This document shows positions 15,196 to 25,206 of a stretch of DNA of 64,000 bases, piece after piece. The position numbers and the translations under genes were made by a program. Below the pieces are notes generated by a model. It searched no databases. It was not told the DNA's origin and saw only the letters and a list, made by a program, of their open reading frames with translations. The stretch covers positions 1 through 64,000 of the forward strand of contig CBDBIW010000002.1 of the NCBI GenBank assembly GCA_965206015.1, given 5' to 3'. Each line of letters begins with the position of its first letter. Position 1 is the first letter of the stretch. Origin of the DNA: JAJCYL01 sp965206015. GTDB lineage: Bacteria > Bacteroidota > Bacteroidia > Cytophagales > Cyclobacteriaceae.

Positions 15196-15642
15196 CTATG
15201 GCTTATTTGTAATAAGGGGTACACTGGCAATAAAGCACCTCTGATTGGCATCGTGGTGCAAATCTTCCGCCCTGGACAGGTCACCAGATGAAATAGTTAC
15301 TTCCGGTTTTAAAGTGACCTCCTTAAACGCTCCACTACCATCCGGATTTTCGTTCATCAGGCCTTCAGCTGAGTCGTTGTAATCCTCCACAACGATCTTA
15401 TTTACAGAGCACAGGTGCAAGTACCACAGCATATGACAACTTGAGAGTGACATCAGCAACATTTCTTCAGGGTTGTACTTTGTAGGATCACCTCTAAAAC
15501 TGGGATCAGATGAGCCCTCCAATGTTGGCTTACCCTTTCCCCGTATTTCATAGAGACGCTCATATTTCATATAAGATTTCGTCCCTTCTCCTGTATTACC
15601 GGTCCAACTTAATTGAGTCTTGTAAGTATGTTTTTTTGTCAC
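15196..15642 (-). CDS. OsmC-family peroxide-detoxifying protein
   Basis: 148 residues. The two redox cysteines of the family are present: L-S-S-C-H-M-L-W-Y-L-H-L-C at about 66-78 and R-C-F-I-A near 134-138. OsmC/Ohr proteins reduce organic hydroperoxides in the cytoplasm. The last ten residues (S-V-P-L-I-T-N-K-P) differ from the usual N-S-V-x-F-P-V ending; the gene abuts the probable prophage end, so the 3' end may have been altered slightly. Both cysteines lie before the change, so activity is likely kept. Confidence 0.85.
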   Translation of the reverse strand: MTKKHTYKTQLSWTGNTGEGTKSYMKYERLYEIRGKGKPTLEGSSDPSFRGDPTKYNPEEMLLMSLSSCHMLWYLHLCSVNKIVVEDYNDSAEGLMNENPDGSGAFKEVTLKPEVTISSGDLSRAEDLHHDANQRCFIASVPLITNKP

Positions 15643-15804
15643 GGATCAGTTTTAAAGGCCAATTTAAATCTTCAATTAATTTCGAAAACGTTTGGTCTAT
15701 AGACAAAACAAAGAAAACAGACTGGCGGTTGATATATGAATTATAATCTTTGATCTAAAAATTCATAGCTTCATCTTTCTAAATTCTTACATCTCCATTA
15801 CTAT

Positions 15805-18489
15805 TCAATTTCCTCTTCCAGACTCAGTTACCAGCTGTTTCACATGCTCATTAAAAGCATCGACCTTTAACAAGTCTTCAACATTTAAGTGCAAACGATA
15901 TCTCCAATAGTGTGGAATAATCTCCGGTCGGTTGATACGTTCATCTTGTGGGAATACTCTCCGCAAGTCTCCGTCCATAGCCAATAAATCCTGTATGGGG
16001 AAAATTGCCCACATACTTGGCGAATAGAGATGTTGAGTAATAATTTGGTCAATTACCCATGGTTCGCAATAAAATGGCGCATCTCCGGAATTTCCCAAGA
16101 TATCATTGAAAAAGGTTTGTGTCCTGGCACGATCTTCCTCCCACCACTGTCTCAATGTACTCGTGTCATGACTGCTTGTACTACAAACCGACAAGTATGA
16201 AGTATCGGCGGGATGCCAAAATTGTTTAGAATTGTCATCAGGCATTCGTTGGATGGCCAAGCTTAATATTTGAAGATCATCCATTACACCCTTTACACTA
16301 TCAGGAACCATTCCTAAGTCTTCCCCGCAAACAAGCATATCTGTGGCTGCTTTAAGAGCAGGCAACTTCTCCATGGCCCTATCTCTCCAAAAGTTATTGT
16401 GCCTATGGAAGAAATACTGCCGATGCAATTCCAACAATTGCTCTTGTTGAAAAGTATCCAGGTCCTTAAAGGAAGAGGTATTGTATAGATCAATGTTGGG
16501 ATTAAATGTGTCGCCATCTGAATCGGAATCTTCAACAAACAGGACCTCTCTGGCCAATTTAAAAAGACCATTCATGATGATTGCTAATTGATTGCTAATT
16601 GAGTCCGCCAATTTGGAATCAAAATGATCTTTTATCTTTCTTTGGGTATTAAATTTTTGCTTGAGGTTATAGGCACCAGGAAATATTTGGTCCAGGTAAT
16701 TGGCTCTGACTTCTCCAGCAAATTCACCAAAAATATCATTAACCATATATTCCCTGATATAAGGGTTGCAATATCGATCATAGTTAAAATCAATCCCCCT
16801 GGATTTTAATTCGTCTGTACTAAAAGGTAAAGCGGGATTAAAGCGTCCCAGAGTACCCTCGACAGATGACCATGGTATTTCCCAAATTCTAAAAAATCCC
16901 AAAATGTGATCTATCCTAAATACATCAAAATAATCGGCCATTTTAGATAGCCTTTCTTTCCACCAGGAATAGCCATCTTTGGCCATTTCTTCCCAATTGT
17001 AGGTTGGAAATCCCCAATTCTGTCCTGAGCTGGAAAACGCATCTGGCGGTGCACCTGATTGCCCTTTCATGTTGTATAGCTCTGGAGCTATCCAAGCATC
17101 AACACTGTGTCTATATGTCCCGATGGGGATATCGCCCTTCAAAACAACGCCATTCTTTCTAGCGTAAGAGGTTGCTTCTCCCAACTGTTTATCGAGGTGA
17201 AATTGTATATAGAAATGTATCGCAACATCTTCGAATTCCTTCGACTCCGGATCCGAAAGCATTGCTAACTCTTTCTGGTTAATGGTACTGTAATTCGACC
17301 ACTTTGAAAAATCCGGTGTACCATTCAAGTCCCTTAAACAGGAGAATACAGCATATGGAATGAGCCACTTTTTATTCTTTGTGAAGAAGTTTTTAAATTT
17401 CTTACCTTTTAAAAATTCTAACTTGTCCTCCTCAAACTTTAATTTGAAAAATTCCGATTTAGCATTCAAGACCGCTTCATAGTCAACCATTTCAAGCTCG
17501 TTCAGCTTTGTTCGAAGCTTATCAAACCTTGCCTGATCTTTTTTATCAGCCAAATCACCCAAATCTTTGAGGTTTGCATAGATTGGGTGAAGTGCAATAA
17601 CAGATACTGGGGCGTAAGGGTAAGAATCAACCCACGAATGGGTAGCAATCGTGTCGTTAACGGGTAAAAGTTGAATAAGCTTCAAGCCTGTTTTTTTGGC
17701 CCAATCAACCATAGGCACTAAATCCAGAAACTCACCCACTCCAAAACTTCTATTTGTTTTTAAAGAAAAAACCGGCAAGGCAACTCCAGCTCCTTTCCAA
17801 TTACCTTGAGGATGGTCAAAATACTCATCATTCAGCAGCAATTTGGACTCATGATCTAAAGTTAAATGTCTGGTTGATCCTGATTCATAGCCAATAAGCT
17901 TTTTTGTCATGGAATCATAGAGCCCATATTTATATGCTATTTCCGTTACTTCTTCGGGGATTTTAAGGTCAACTGTCCAAACTGGATACTTACTATCACT
18001 AAGCAATAATGCTTTTGAATCATCCCACTCTCCAAGTGCTTGTATATTACCCAATACGCACAACTGCTGATTTGAATTCACTTGAGGAGCCCTGATTTGA
18101 AGAACTACCCCTGCCCCTCTTGTAACTGGCGTCTTTGATGAGGGTTTTCTAACAAAAAAGGACTTCTTAAAGGGCGATGTGTAAAATACATTTTGACTGT
18201 GATGGTTAGATCTCCAGCAATCATTGATTTTTAAATTATTAGTAAGTGTAAGTTCCCGATTCTCACCAAACTCCCATTCATGATTACCATCCTTGTGATG
18301 AATAAAATACTTGTATTCAAGAGATGTCTGAACACCAATTTGCATTTCAAATTCCCAATGACCATTCCCCCTTGATACCATTGGTGCGGCGTTCATTTCT
18401 TCCCAATTGCCCATTCCAGGAATGGAACCAATAATGAAGAGTTGCTCACCCCAATGCGTGTTATAATGTATATGAAATCTTGCGGTCAT
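15805..18489 (-). CDS. malQ: 4-alpha-glucanotransferase (GH77) with two N-terminal starch-binding domains
   Basis: 894 residues, the long Bacteroidota form. Two CBM20-like modules come first (about 1-115 and 125-235, with G-N-W-E-E-M and G-E-W-D-D-S-K-A-L turns). The GH77 barrel follows, with the nucleophile in F-R-I-D-H-I-L-G-F-F, the acid/base in V-C-G-E-D-L-G-M-V-P, and S-S-H-D-T-S-T-L-R-Q-W-W near the end. It transfers maltosyl units between glucans in maltose, starch and glycogen metabolism. It stands alone, with no other glycogen gene nearby. The C-terminus L-V-T-E-S-G-R-G-N shows no damage. Confidence 0.95.
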   Translation of the reverse strand: MTARFHIHYNTHWGEQLFIIGSIPGMGNWEEMNAAPMVSRGNGHWEFEMQIGVQTSLEYKYFIHHKDGNHEWEFGENRELTLTNNLKINDCWRSNHHSQNVFYTSPFKKSFFVRKPSSKTPVTRGAGVVLQIRAPQVNSNQQLCVLGNIQALGEWDDSKALLLSDSKYPVWTVDLKIPEEVTEIAYKYGLYDSMTKKLIGYESGSTRHLTLDHESKLLLNDEYFDHPQGNWKGAGVALPVFSLKTNRSFGVGEFLDLVPMVDWAKKTGLKLIQLLPVNDTIATHSWVDSYPYAPVSVIALHPIYANLKDLGDLADKKDQARFDKLRTKLNELEMVDYEAVLNAKSEFFKLKFEEDKLEFLKGKKFKNFFTKNKKWLIPYAVFSCLRDLNGTPDFSKWSNYSTINQKELAMLSDPESKEFEDVAIHFYIQFHLDKQLGEATSYARKNGVVLKGDIPIGTYRHSVDAWIAPELYNMKGQSGAPPDAFSSSGQNWGFPTYNWEEMAKDGYSWWKERLSKMADYFDVFRIDHILGFFRIWEIPWSSVEGTLGRFNPALPFSTDELKSRGIDFNYDRYCNPYIREYMVNDIFGEFAGEVRANYLDQIFPGAYNLKQKFNTQRKIKDHFDSKLADSISNQLAIIMNGLFKLAREVLFVEDSDSDGDTFNPNIDLYNTSSFKDLDTFQQEQLLELHRQYFFHRHNNFWRDRAMEKLPALKAATDMLVCGEDLGMVPDSVKGVMDDLQILSLAIQRMPDDNSKQFWHPADTSYLSVCSTSSHDTSTLRQWWEEDRARTQTFFNDILGNSGDAPFYCEPWVIDQIITQHLYSPSMWAIFPIQDLLAMDGDLRRVFPQDERINRPEIIPHYWRYRLHLNVEDLLKVDAFNEHVKQLVTESGRGN

Positions 18490-18686
18490 AAACTATGATA
18501 TAAAGAATCTTGAAATTATTAAAACATTCTAAAATAATGCACTTAATCTGCGAGTACAGAGATGGTTGTTTTGGTCTGACTAACTAAATGATTGGTTTAA
18601 GAAGATTTTAAACGCTTGAGGAAATACAATATTTATAAAATCAATTTCTCCCTTCTTTTTACTTTTAAGATCAAAGAGAGTATTTC

Positions 18687-19707
18687 ATGAAAATCAGTAA
18701 GAAAAAAAGATTTTATCCAATAAGATTTTATCCCAATCCGTCAGAAACTCTGGCAATACCTGGAGCAGTACAATAGAAAAAAGAAATTGCCAATTAAGTA
18801 TAAGAATCTTTTTCGTTACCAGGAATCATTTCCAGTATTGGATAAAAATGGGCAAGATACACTCTGGGATTCCCTGATCTATAGTCAATCTACCGAAAGT
18901 GAGCTCAAAGAAAATCTGGCCATCCTTCATGCACTTCTGGAAACTGAGAGTCATATTGAAATTGTTGAACATCTCGAAATTGCAATTTTGGTAATTCACA
19001 TCCTTTCAGGGTAAAGATTGTCAGCCTATTGAATGGCAATTATGATTACATGCATATCAAAACACCCGATGCCTCACGGGTTTATGGATTAGGGTTAGAC
19101 CATTTGCTTTTGCCTAATTATATCAGCTACCTGGTGGATGAAGATACCCTGGTTGAGGAACACATTGCCGGAATACCAGGCGACCAATTCATTAAAGACT
19201 ATCTCTCCTTTCCGAATTTCAATAAGGTAAGGTTCAAAGAATTCATCAAATTCAATGAAAGATGTTTTGTAAGACTTCCGGGAGATATGAGATCATATAA
19301 TTTTGTTGTTGAGGTCACGCCAGATTTCGAAGACAAGCAATACCGAATAAGAGCAATTGACTTTGACCAGCAGTCCTATGAGGGTAACAAAAGCGTTTAT
19401 CTTCCTCAGTTTTTTTAAAGAAAATAATTTCATCATTAAAATGGGTATGGAGTTTATAAATGTTGATACTACCAAACAATATCAATTTGAAGAGAGGACC
19501 CTCATTGCACGAAGACTGAATATTCAATCCGAAGGTTTACACTATTTACTAGGCTGTATGCAAAAAGGTCAGATATCAAAACAAGAAAAAGTGGAAGAAC
19601 TCAAAAAGGAGTTAAACAATGATTTACATACCAGAGAGTTTGTTAATTGTAAAAACATGGGTGATATCTTTAGAGGTAAATCTCTATTATCTTTTTGGAG
19701 TAATTAA
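18687..19707 (+). pseudogene. Conserved protein of unknown function, at least three frameshifts
   Basis: ATG 18687 starts M-K-I-S-K-K-K-R-F-Y-P-I-R-F-Y-P. The frame then shifts at about 18730 (to I-R-Q-K-L-W-Q-Y-L-E-Q-Y), again at about 18990 (to F-G-N-S-H-P-F-R-V-K-I-V) and at about 19412 (to K-E-N-N-F-I-I-K). Joined, the pieces make one globular protein of about 335 residues with R-C-F-V-R-L-P-G-D-M-R-S-Y-N and R-A-I-D-F-D-Q-Q-S-Y-E-G motifs. The D-F-D near R-C-F-V-R recalls kinase-like folds, but no family is identified. It lies directly upstream of rpoD on the same strand. Confidence 0.7.
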
Positions 19708-19945
19708 GAGATTAGTGGTTTAGGGCTGGGAAGGTTAAAATAAACAAAACCTTAAATGTATAATTCTGTGTATCTTATCACCTGCAACAATCCTACTATA
19801 TTAAATGTAAATGTCGTGTAGCTGACAGACATAGGCTGTATAAGTCTCTTTCTTTACGGCCGATTTGAAATCAAATCAAGTCATAATACGTTAAAACAAA
19901 AGTAACTGATTAGTTTAATTAAAATATCAGGGAGAAAAGAACAAT

Positions 19946-20812
19946 ATGAGACAACTGAAGATTTCGCAAAATATCACCAACAGAGAGAGTCAATCGTTAG
20001 AAAAGTATTTTAATGACGTTAATAAAGTAGATTTACTAACAGTTGATGAAGAAGTTAATTTGGCCAAGAGAATCCGTGAAGATGATCCGCAAGCACTCGA
20101 AAAACTGGTTAAAGCCAATTTGAGGTTTGTTGTATCAGTTGCGAAACAATATCAAAACAGGAGTTTATCCCTCAATGACCTTATTAATGAAGGGAATCTT
20201 GGTTTGATAAAGGCCGCTCAAAAATTTGACCACACGAGAGGCTTTAAATTTATTAGTTATGCTGTATGGTGGATCAGGCAATCAATCATGCAAGCTTTGG
20301 CGGAGCAATCCCGACTAATCAGATTGCCCCTTAACAGAGTTGGATCTATTAATAAAATCAATCAGGCTGCTTCAATGTTAGAGCAGGAATTAGAAAGGGT
20401 TCCAACAGAACAGGAACTTGCTGATTATCTTGGACTTGGTGTTTCAGAAATAAAGGGTGCCCTTGATTCGGTAACACGACAAGTTTCTGTTGATGCTCCT
20501 TTCGGAGACGACGACAGTGGATCTTTACTTGACGTCTTAGAAGATAAGAATATTAGAGATACTGACATGGATCTTACCTATAGTGCTTCTCTTCAAGTAG
20601 AAGTTGAAAGATCTTTATCAAGACTATCTGAGAGAGAACGTCAAGTAATAAAGATGTTCTTCGGGATAGGATGCAAAGAGGCCCTGTCTCTCGAGCAAAT
20701 TGGTGAAATGCTTGATCTCAGTACTGAACGAGTCCGTCAAATTAAAGAAAAGGCACTGTCTAGATTAAGAATGAGTTCGAAAAATAGCTTGTTAGCTGAG
20801 TATCTTGGTTAG
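19946..20812 (+). CDS. rpoD: Primary RNA polymerase sigma factor (sigma-70 family)
   Basis: 288 residues, the short housekeeping sigma of Bacteroidota with no region 1.1. Region 1.2/2.1 covers about 18-70. Regions 2.3-2.4 hold F-I-S-Y-A-V-W-W-I-R-Q-S-I-M-Q-A-L, contacting the -10 element, and region 3 starts at R-L-P-L-N-R-V-G. Region 4.2 ends in E-Q-I-G-E-M-L-D-L-S-T-E-R-V-R-Q-I-K, contacting the -35-like element. This sigma reads the TTTG / TAnnTTTG promoters seen elsewhere in the window. It is monocistronic and followed by a clear terminator. Confidence 0.95.
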   Translation: MRQLKISQNITNRESQSLEKYFNDVNKVDLLTVDEEVNLAKRIREDDPQALEKLVKANLRFVVSVAKQYQNRSLSLNDLINEGNLGLIKAAQKFDHTRGFKFISYAVWWIRQSIMQALAEQSRLIRLPLNRVGSINKINQAASMLEQELERVPTEQELADYLGLGVSEIKGALDSVTRQVSVDAPFGDDDSGSLLDVLEDKNIRDTDMDLTYSASLQVEVERSLSRLSERERQVIKMFFGIGCKEALSLEQIGEMLDLSTERVRQIKEKALSRLRMSSKNSLLAEYLG

Positions 20813-20829
20813 CAATAAACATAATGATC

Positions 20830-20855
20830 AAAACCCCGTTGAGCGGGGTTTTTTT
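20830..20855 (+). terminator. Intrinsic terminator of rpoD
   Basis: CCCCG (20834-20838) pairs with CGGGG (20844-20848), extended by AAA/TTT pairs, and runs straight into a T-tract. It starts 17 bases after the rpoD stop. Confidence 0.9.
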
Positions 20856-21020
20856 ATGGCTGAATTTCACCTGCCTCCTGTCTTTTCTCGATTAACAAAA
20901 TTTAACAAAAGCGAAAATTTGCGGCTTGAAATTTTAAATGGCTCTTCTTAATATTGCATCCGAAATTTCGGCAGGCATAAATTACCAGATTATTTCCAAC
21001 TACAAATACTAACCAGGATT

Positions 21021-21947
21021 ATGTCTATTATCGTAGAGAATCTGACTAAGACTTACGGCCACCAAAAGGCAGTAAATGATATCTCCTTTGAAGTCAAAAC
21101 TGGAGAGGTGGTAGGTTTCTTGGGACCCAATGGTGCCGGGAAGAGTACTACTATGAAGATGATCACCTGTTATATGGCACCCACTAGTGGTGACGTAAGA
21201 CTATATCAATACTCAATTCACAATGATGCGCAGGATATTAAAAAGCGCATTGGCTATTTACCCGAAAACAATCCACTCTACACCGATATGCCCATTATCG
21301 AGTACCTCTGGTTTTGCGCTGAGATCCAGGGAGTTGCCAAATCTCAAGTTTCAGAGCGAATAGGCAAGATGGTGGATCTCTGTGGGTTGGAAGTTGAAAG
21401 GCACAAAAGGATTGATGAATTGTCAAAGGGTTATCGTCAACGTGTCGGTCTTGCCCAGGCAATGATTCATGATCCTGAAATTTTGATACTTGATGAACCA
21501 ACAACTGGCCTCGACCCCAATCAAATCATTGAGATAAGAAAATTGATCAAAGAACTTGGCAAAGAAAAAACTGTCATACTTAGTTCACATATTCTTTCTG
21601 AGGTGGAAGCGACCTGCGACAGAATTCTTATAATCAACCGAGGAAGAATTGTGGCTGACGGCTCCTCGGAAACTTTGAGGCATCAGGCGCAGGGACAAGA
21701 ATTATTAACAGTTCAAATTGAAACCAGTAAGCCATCCGATGTAGAAAAAGAACTCCTTCAACTTTCTTCGGTAGCCACAGTAAGTCAAATAGAAGGGCGG
21801 GACGGTTTTTTTCAGGTACAGAGTAAACCAGAAACCTCTTCACGAAAATCAGTCTTTGATTTGTGTGTAAATAAGAAATGGTACCTCATGGAAATGACCA
21901 GTATAGAAACCCGGCTCGAGGATGTGTTTAGAGAGTTAACCCATTAA
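21021..21947 (+). CDS. gldA: Gliding motility ABC transporter ATP-binding protein GldA
   Basis: 308-residue ABC ATPase: Walker A G-P-N-G-A-G-K-S-T at about 36-44, signature L-S-K-G-Y-R-Q-R-V-G at about 135-144, Walker B I-L-I-L-D-E-P at about 155-161, then a roughly 85-residue C-terminal extension typical of GldA. With the permease GldF and the substrate-binding-like GldG, both downstream, it forms an ABC complex needed for gliding in Flavobacterium; the substrate is unknown. Here the three genes are contiguous (14 and 18 bases apart), whereas in F. johnsoniae gldA lies apart from gldFG. Confidence 0.93.
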   Translation: MSIIVENLTKTYGHQKAVNDISFEVKTGEVVGFLGPNGAGKSTTMKMITCYMAPTSGDVRLYQYSIHNDAQDIKKRIGYLPENNPLYTDMPIIEYLWFCAEIQGVAKSQVSERIGKMVDLCGLEVERHKRIDELSKGYRQRVGLAQAMIHDPEILILDEPTTGLDPNQIIEIRKLIKELGKEKTVILSSHILSEVEATCDRILIINRGRIVADGSSETLRHQAQGQELLTVQIETSKPSDVEKELLQLSSVATVSQIEGRDGFFQVQSKPETSSRKSVFDLCVNKKWYLMEMTSIETRLEDVFRELTH

Positions 21948-21961
21948 ATCAAAATAAAGCT

Positions 21962-22687
21962 ATGAGTAAGATATGGACAATAAGTAAAAGGGAGCTATCC
22001 TCTTATTTTGATTCACTGATCGCCTATGTTATGATTATTGTATTCCTCGGATTAAGTGGTTTCTTTACCTGGTTATATGGGAATACTGTATTTCTCATTG
22101 GTCAGGCTGATCTGGGTGTCTTTTTCGGTATTTCATACTGGACATTATTCTTTTTTATCCCGGCAATTACAATGAGGAGTCTGGCTGAAGAAACGCGTTC
22201 CGGCACTATCGAACTATTAAGTACCAAAGCGGTTACTGACTGGGAAATCGTGTTCGGTAAATTTTTGGCCGCCCTCATATTGGTGGGGATTGCTCTTGCA
22301 TGCACTATCCCATATTACCTGACAGTCAGCACTTTAGGAGATATTGACCATGGTGCCATATGGGGAGGCTATTTTGGCCTATTACTCCTGTCAGCTGGAT
22401 ATATCAGCATTGGCATCTTTTCCAGCAGTACTACTAACAATCAAATTGTTTCTTTCCTGATGGCACTCTTTATAGGAATGTTCTTCCAGATATTGTTCGA
22501 CATCCTATCTTCAAGTTTCACCGGTTCCATAGGAAGTTTTTTCAATTTCATGAGCATCAGAACTCATTTCGAATCAATCTCCAGGGGAGTTTTTGACTCC
22601 AGGGATTTCATATTCTTCTTATCAATAATTTTTGTTGGATTGACACTGTCTCAGACCATGCTGTCCAGAAGAAATTGGCAATCATAA
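21962..22687 (+). CDS. gldF: Gliding motility ABC transporter permease GldF
   Basis: 241-residue integral membrane protein with about six transmembrane helices, starting S-K-R-E-L-S-S-Y-F-D-S-L-I-A-Y-V, the usual opening of ABC-2 permeases. The family loop R-S-L-A-E-E-T-R-S-G-T-I-E-L-L-S-T-K (about 73-90), the contact region for the ATPase, is present. It lies between gldA and gldG in one transcript. The length is normal and no damage is visible. Confidence 0.92.
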   Translation: MSKIWTISKRELSSYFDSLIAYVMIIVFLGLSGFFTWLYGNTVFLIGQADLGVFFGISYWTLFFFIPAITMRSLAEETRSGTIELLSTKAVTDWEIVFGKFLAALILVGIALACTIPYYLTVSTLGDIDHGAIWGGYFGLLLLSAGYISIGIFSSSTTNNQIVSFLMALFIGMFFQILFDILSSSFTGSIGSFFNFMSIRTHFESISRGVFDSRDFIFFLSIIFVGLTLSQTMLSRRNWQS

Positions 22688-22705
22688 CAGATATCGCAGA
22701 AAGAC

Positions 22706-24226
22706 ATGAAAAGAAATTCTACTATTAATAGATTATTCATATTCATTGGCATTATTGCCGTCCTCAACCTAATATCTGACAAGCTATTTTTTAGACTTGA
22801 TTTTACCGCTGATGGCAGGTACACTTTGAGCAATGCGACTAAAGATGTCCTAAACGAATTAGATGATGTTGTCACAATCAAAGCATATTTTTCTGAAGAC
22901 CTGCCAACTCAATTGTTGAGTAACCGCAAGGATTTTCTGGACATGCTCATAGAATACGAAAATAGAAGTGACGGCAATCTTGTTTACGAATTCGTCAATC
23001 CAAATGAATCTGAGGCCACCGAAACAGAAGCTCAGCAGGCTGGAATAAGCCCAGTGGTAATTAATGTAACAGAAAGGGACCAAGTCCAACAAATGAGGGC
23101 TTACATGGGAGCGGTCATGGAGATGGGAGATCGAAAAGAGATTATCCCGATAATCCAACAAGGTGCTGCCATGGAATATGATTTAACTACCTCTTTAAAG
23201 AAAATTTCTATTCAAGACAAGCCCAAATTAGCCTTTCTTCAGGGGCACGGTGAACCGACTCTTGGGGCTACCTCCCAATTAATTCAACAACTACTGGTGC
23301 TTTATGATGTAGAGCCATTACTATTAACCGATACTACTACAGTTCCCTCTTATTATAGAGTGCTGGTGATCATTAATCCAACTGACACCATTACGTCTCG
23401 GGATTTCAGCCTAATTGATAATTATATTGACCAGGGAGGCAGCGTTTTTGTATCATTCTCAGCTGTCGAAGGTGATATGAGAACAGCCTACTTGCAGCCA
23501 AGTACTGATATTGGGTTAAGAAGATGGCTTCAGAATAAAGGTCTCACCATTGGTGATAATTTTGTAATTGATGCAGCTTGTGCTTCTGTTTCTGTACGAC
23601 AACAACAAGGTCCTTTTACCTTCAATGCGCAGGTACAATTCCCTTACTTCCCAATTGTTCAAGAATTTCCTGAGCACCCCATTTCGGAAGGGCTTGAATC
23701 TCTCCTTTTACCTTTCGTTACTAGTATTGCCATAAATAATGCCGATACTGCATTAAACATCACACCCCTGGCACTCAGTTCTGCTAATTCCGGATTAATC
23801 CCGCCAGGCAGAGCTATAGACATTAATAAGAAATGGGCCGGAAACGATTTTCCGTTACAAAACGTAATTCTAGCGGTGGCACTAGATGGGAAAATTGGAT
23901 CAAATCCTGGCTCAAGAATGGTCGTAGTGCCCACTGGTTCATTTGCTGTGAATGGCGAACCAGGCGAAGGTCAACAGCAACTCAGTCCTGATAATGTGAA
24001 CTTTGCTTCCAATTCAATTGATTGGTTATCTGATGATACTGGCCTAATTGATCTGCGTACCAAAGGAGTAACCTCCAGACCTCTCGATGTAATTGAAGAT
24101 GGCACGAGAAACATGCTAAAATATGGAAATGTGTTCATCCCTATTTTTATTATCCTCATTTACGCCTTCGTGCGAAAGCAAACCAACAACAGACGCAAGC
24201 AGGAATGGATGCAGGGGAATTACTAA
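22706..24226 (+). CDS. gldG: Gliding motility auxiliary protein GldG
   Basis: 506 residues: one N-terminal membrane helix (about 8-25), a large periplasmic domain of the GldG/ABC-type uncharacterised family, and a C-terminal helix (about 472-490) followed by a basic tail. The motif F-T-A-D-G-R-Y-T-L-S-N-A-T (about 32-44) and L-A-F-L-Q-G-H-G-E-P-T-L are typical. It works with GldA and GldF. The gene starts 18 bases after gldF, and a DUF4340 gene follows 27 bases later, an arrangement seen widely in gliding and non-gliding relatives. Confidence 0.92.
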   Translation: MKRNSTINRLFIFIGIIAVLNLISDKLFFRLDFTADGRYTLSNATKDVLNELDDVVTIKAYFSEDLPTQLLSNRKDFLDMLIEYENRSDGNLVYEFVNPNESEATETEAQQAGISPVVINVTERDQVQQMRAYMGAVMEMGDRKEIIPIIQQGAAMEYDLTTSLKKISIQDKPKLAFLQGHGEPTLGATSQLIQQLLVLYDVEPLLLTDTTTVPSYYRVLVIINPTDTITSRDFSLIDNYIDQGGSVFVSFSAVEGDMRTAYLQPSTDIGLRRWLQNKGLTIGDNFVIDAACASVSVRQQQGPFTFNAQVQFPYFPIVQEFPEHPISEGLESLLLPFVTSIAINNADTALNITPLALSSANSGLIPPGRAIDINKKWAGNDFPLQNVILAVALDGKIGSNPGSRMVVVPTGSFAVNGEPGEGQQQLSPDNVNFASNSIDWLSDDTGLIDLRTKGVTSRPLDVIEDGTRNMLKYGNVFIPIFIILIYAFVRKQTNNRRKQEWMQGNY

Positions 24227-24253
24227 TGGCTAAAATTTAAAAAATAATAGACA

Positions 24254-25180
24254 ATGTTGAAGAGTCTCACAAATTATAAGCTGATATTATTACTCGGCGG
24301 ATTGATTGCCATATATTTTATTGTTGATTATACAGGTGGAAAAGGTAGAAGTAAGTCTTACAGATCAACATTGGTAGAAATTGATACTGCGAAAGTTTCG
24401 GCTATGGAAATAGAGAAACAGGGTAAGCTGCTAAGAATAACTAGAACCAGCAGTGGCAGTGAATGGCAACTTGAGCTTGAAAATGGAAAACAAGTGGCCG
24501 GCAAACAATCAAATGTGAAAAACTCACTTCTGAATTTAATGAGTATTAAGCCCAGTCGCCTGGCCTCCAAAGATTCTGGAAAATGGAAGGATTATCAAGT
24601 AGATTCAGCAGGAACAAGAGTCAAAGTATTTCACGGCGACGATAAAGTACTGGACATTATTCTAGGTCGTTTTGGTGTTAAAGACCAACGCTCCTACCAT
24701 ACTTTTGTAAGACTTGAAGAGGACAATGAAGTTTATACTGTTGACAATTTCATGGGAATTTCTTTTTCAACGGATGCAGCAAGTTATAGAGAGCAGACGT
24801 TTTACAGGATGAAGAAGGATTCAATTTATACCATCAGATTTGCATATCCTGACAGTGCTTTTACATTGACTAAGAGTGGAGCGAGTTGGTTAATTGATGG
24901 ACAACATCCGACTGACTCAACGAAAACTGCCGAATTCATTAATAACTTATCTTTCACAACCAGCAAGGGATTTGTAGATGACGTAGAGAACTTCGGCCAA
25001 CCGTCATTCAATGTGACACTATCGGCTAATGGAGAGGATGACTTAGTCTTGTCGGCCTTCAACGTATCCGGGAGAAACACCATATTAAGCTCCTCACTTA
25101 ACCCAACAGCATATTTTGAAGATCAGGCACTCACTGATAAGTTCTTAAAAGGGAAATCTTATTTCACCGCATCGATGTAG
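24254..25180 (+). CDS. Membrane-anchored DUF4340 protein
   Basis: 308 residues with one N-terminal helix (L-I-L-L-L-G-G-L-I-A-I-Y-F-I) and a periplasmic part matching the DUF4340 domain: a W-Q-L-E-L-E-N-G-K strand, R-L-A-S-K-D-S-G-K-W-K-D-Y-Q-V and V-L-D-I-I-L-G-R. DUF4340 genes routinely follow GldG-like genes and probably serve the same ABC complex, but a direct function is not known. It is the last gene of the gldA-gldF-gldG transcript. Confidence 0.85.
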   Translation: MLKSLTNYKLILLLGGLIAIYFIVDYTGGKGRSKSYRSTLVEIDTAKVSAMEIEKQGKLLRITRTSSGSEWQLELENGKQVAGKQSNVKNSLLNLMSIKPSRLASKDSGKWKDYQVDSAGTRVKVFHGDDKVLDIILGRFGVKDQRSYHTFVRLEEDNEVYTVDNFMGISFSTDAASYREQTFYRMKKDSIYTIRFAYPDSAFTLTKSGASWLIDGQHPTDSTKTAEFINNLSFTTSKGFVDDVENFGQPSFNVTLSANGEDDLVLSAFNVSGRNTILSSSLNPTAYFEDQALTDKFLKGKSYFTASM

Positions 25181-25206
25181 GAATTATTCACCTCTAATTG
25201 CTGGCA

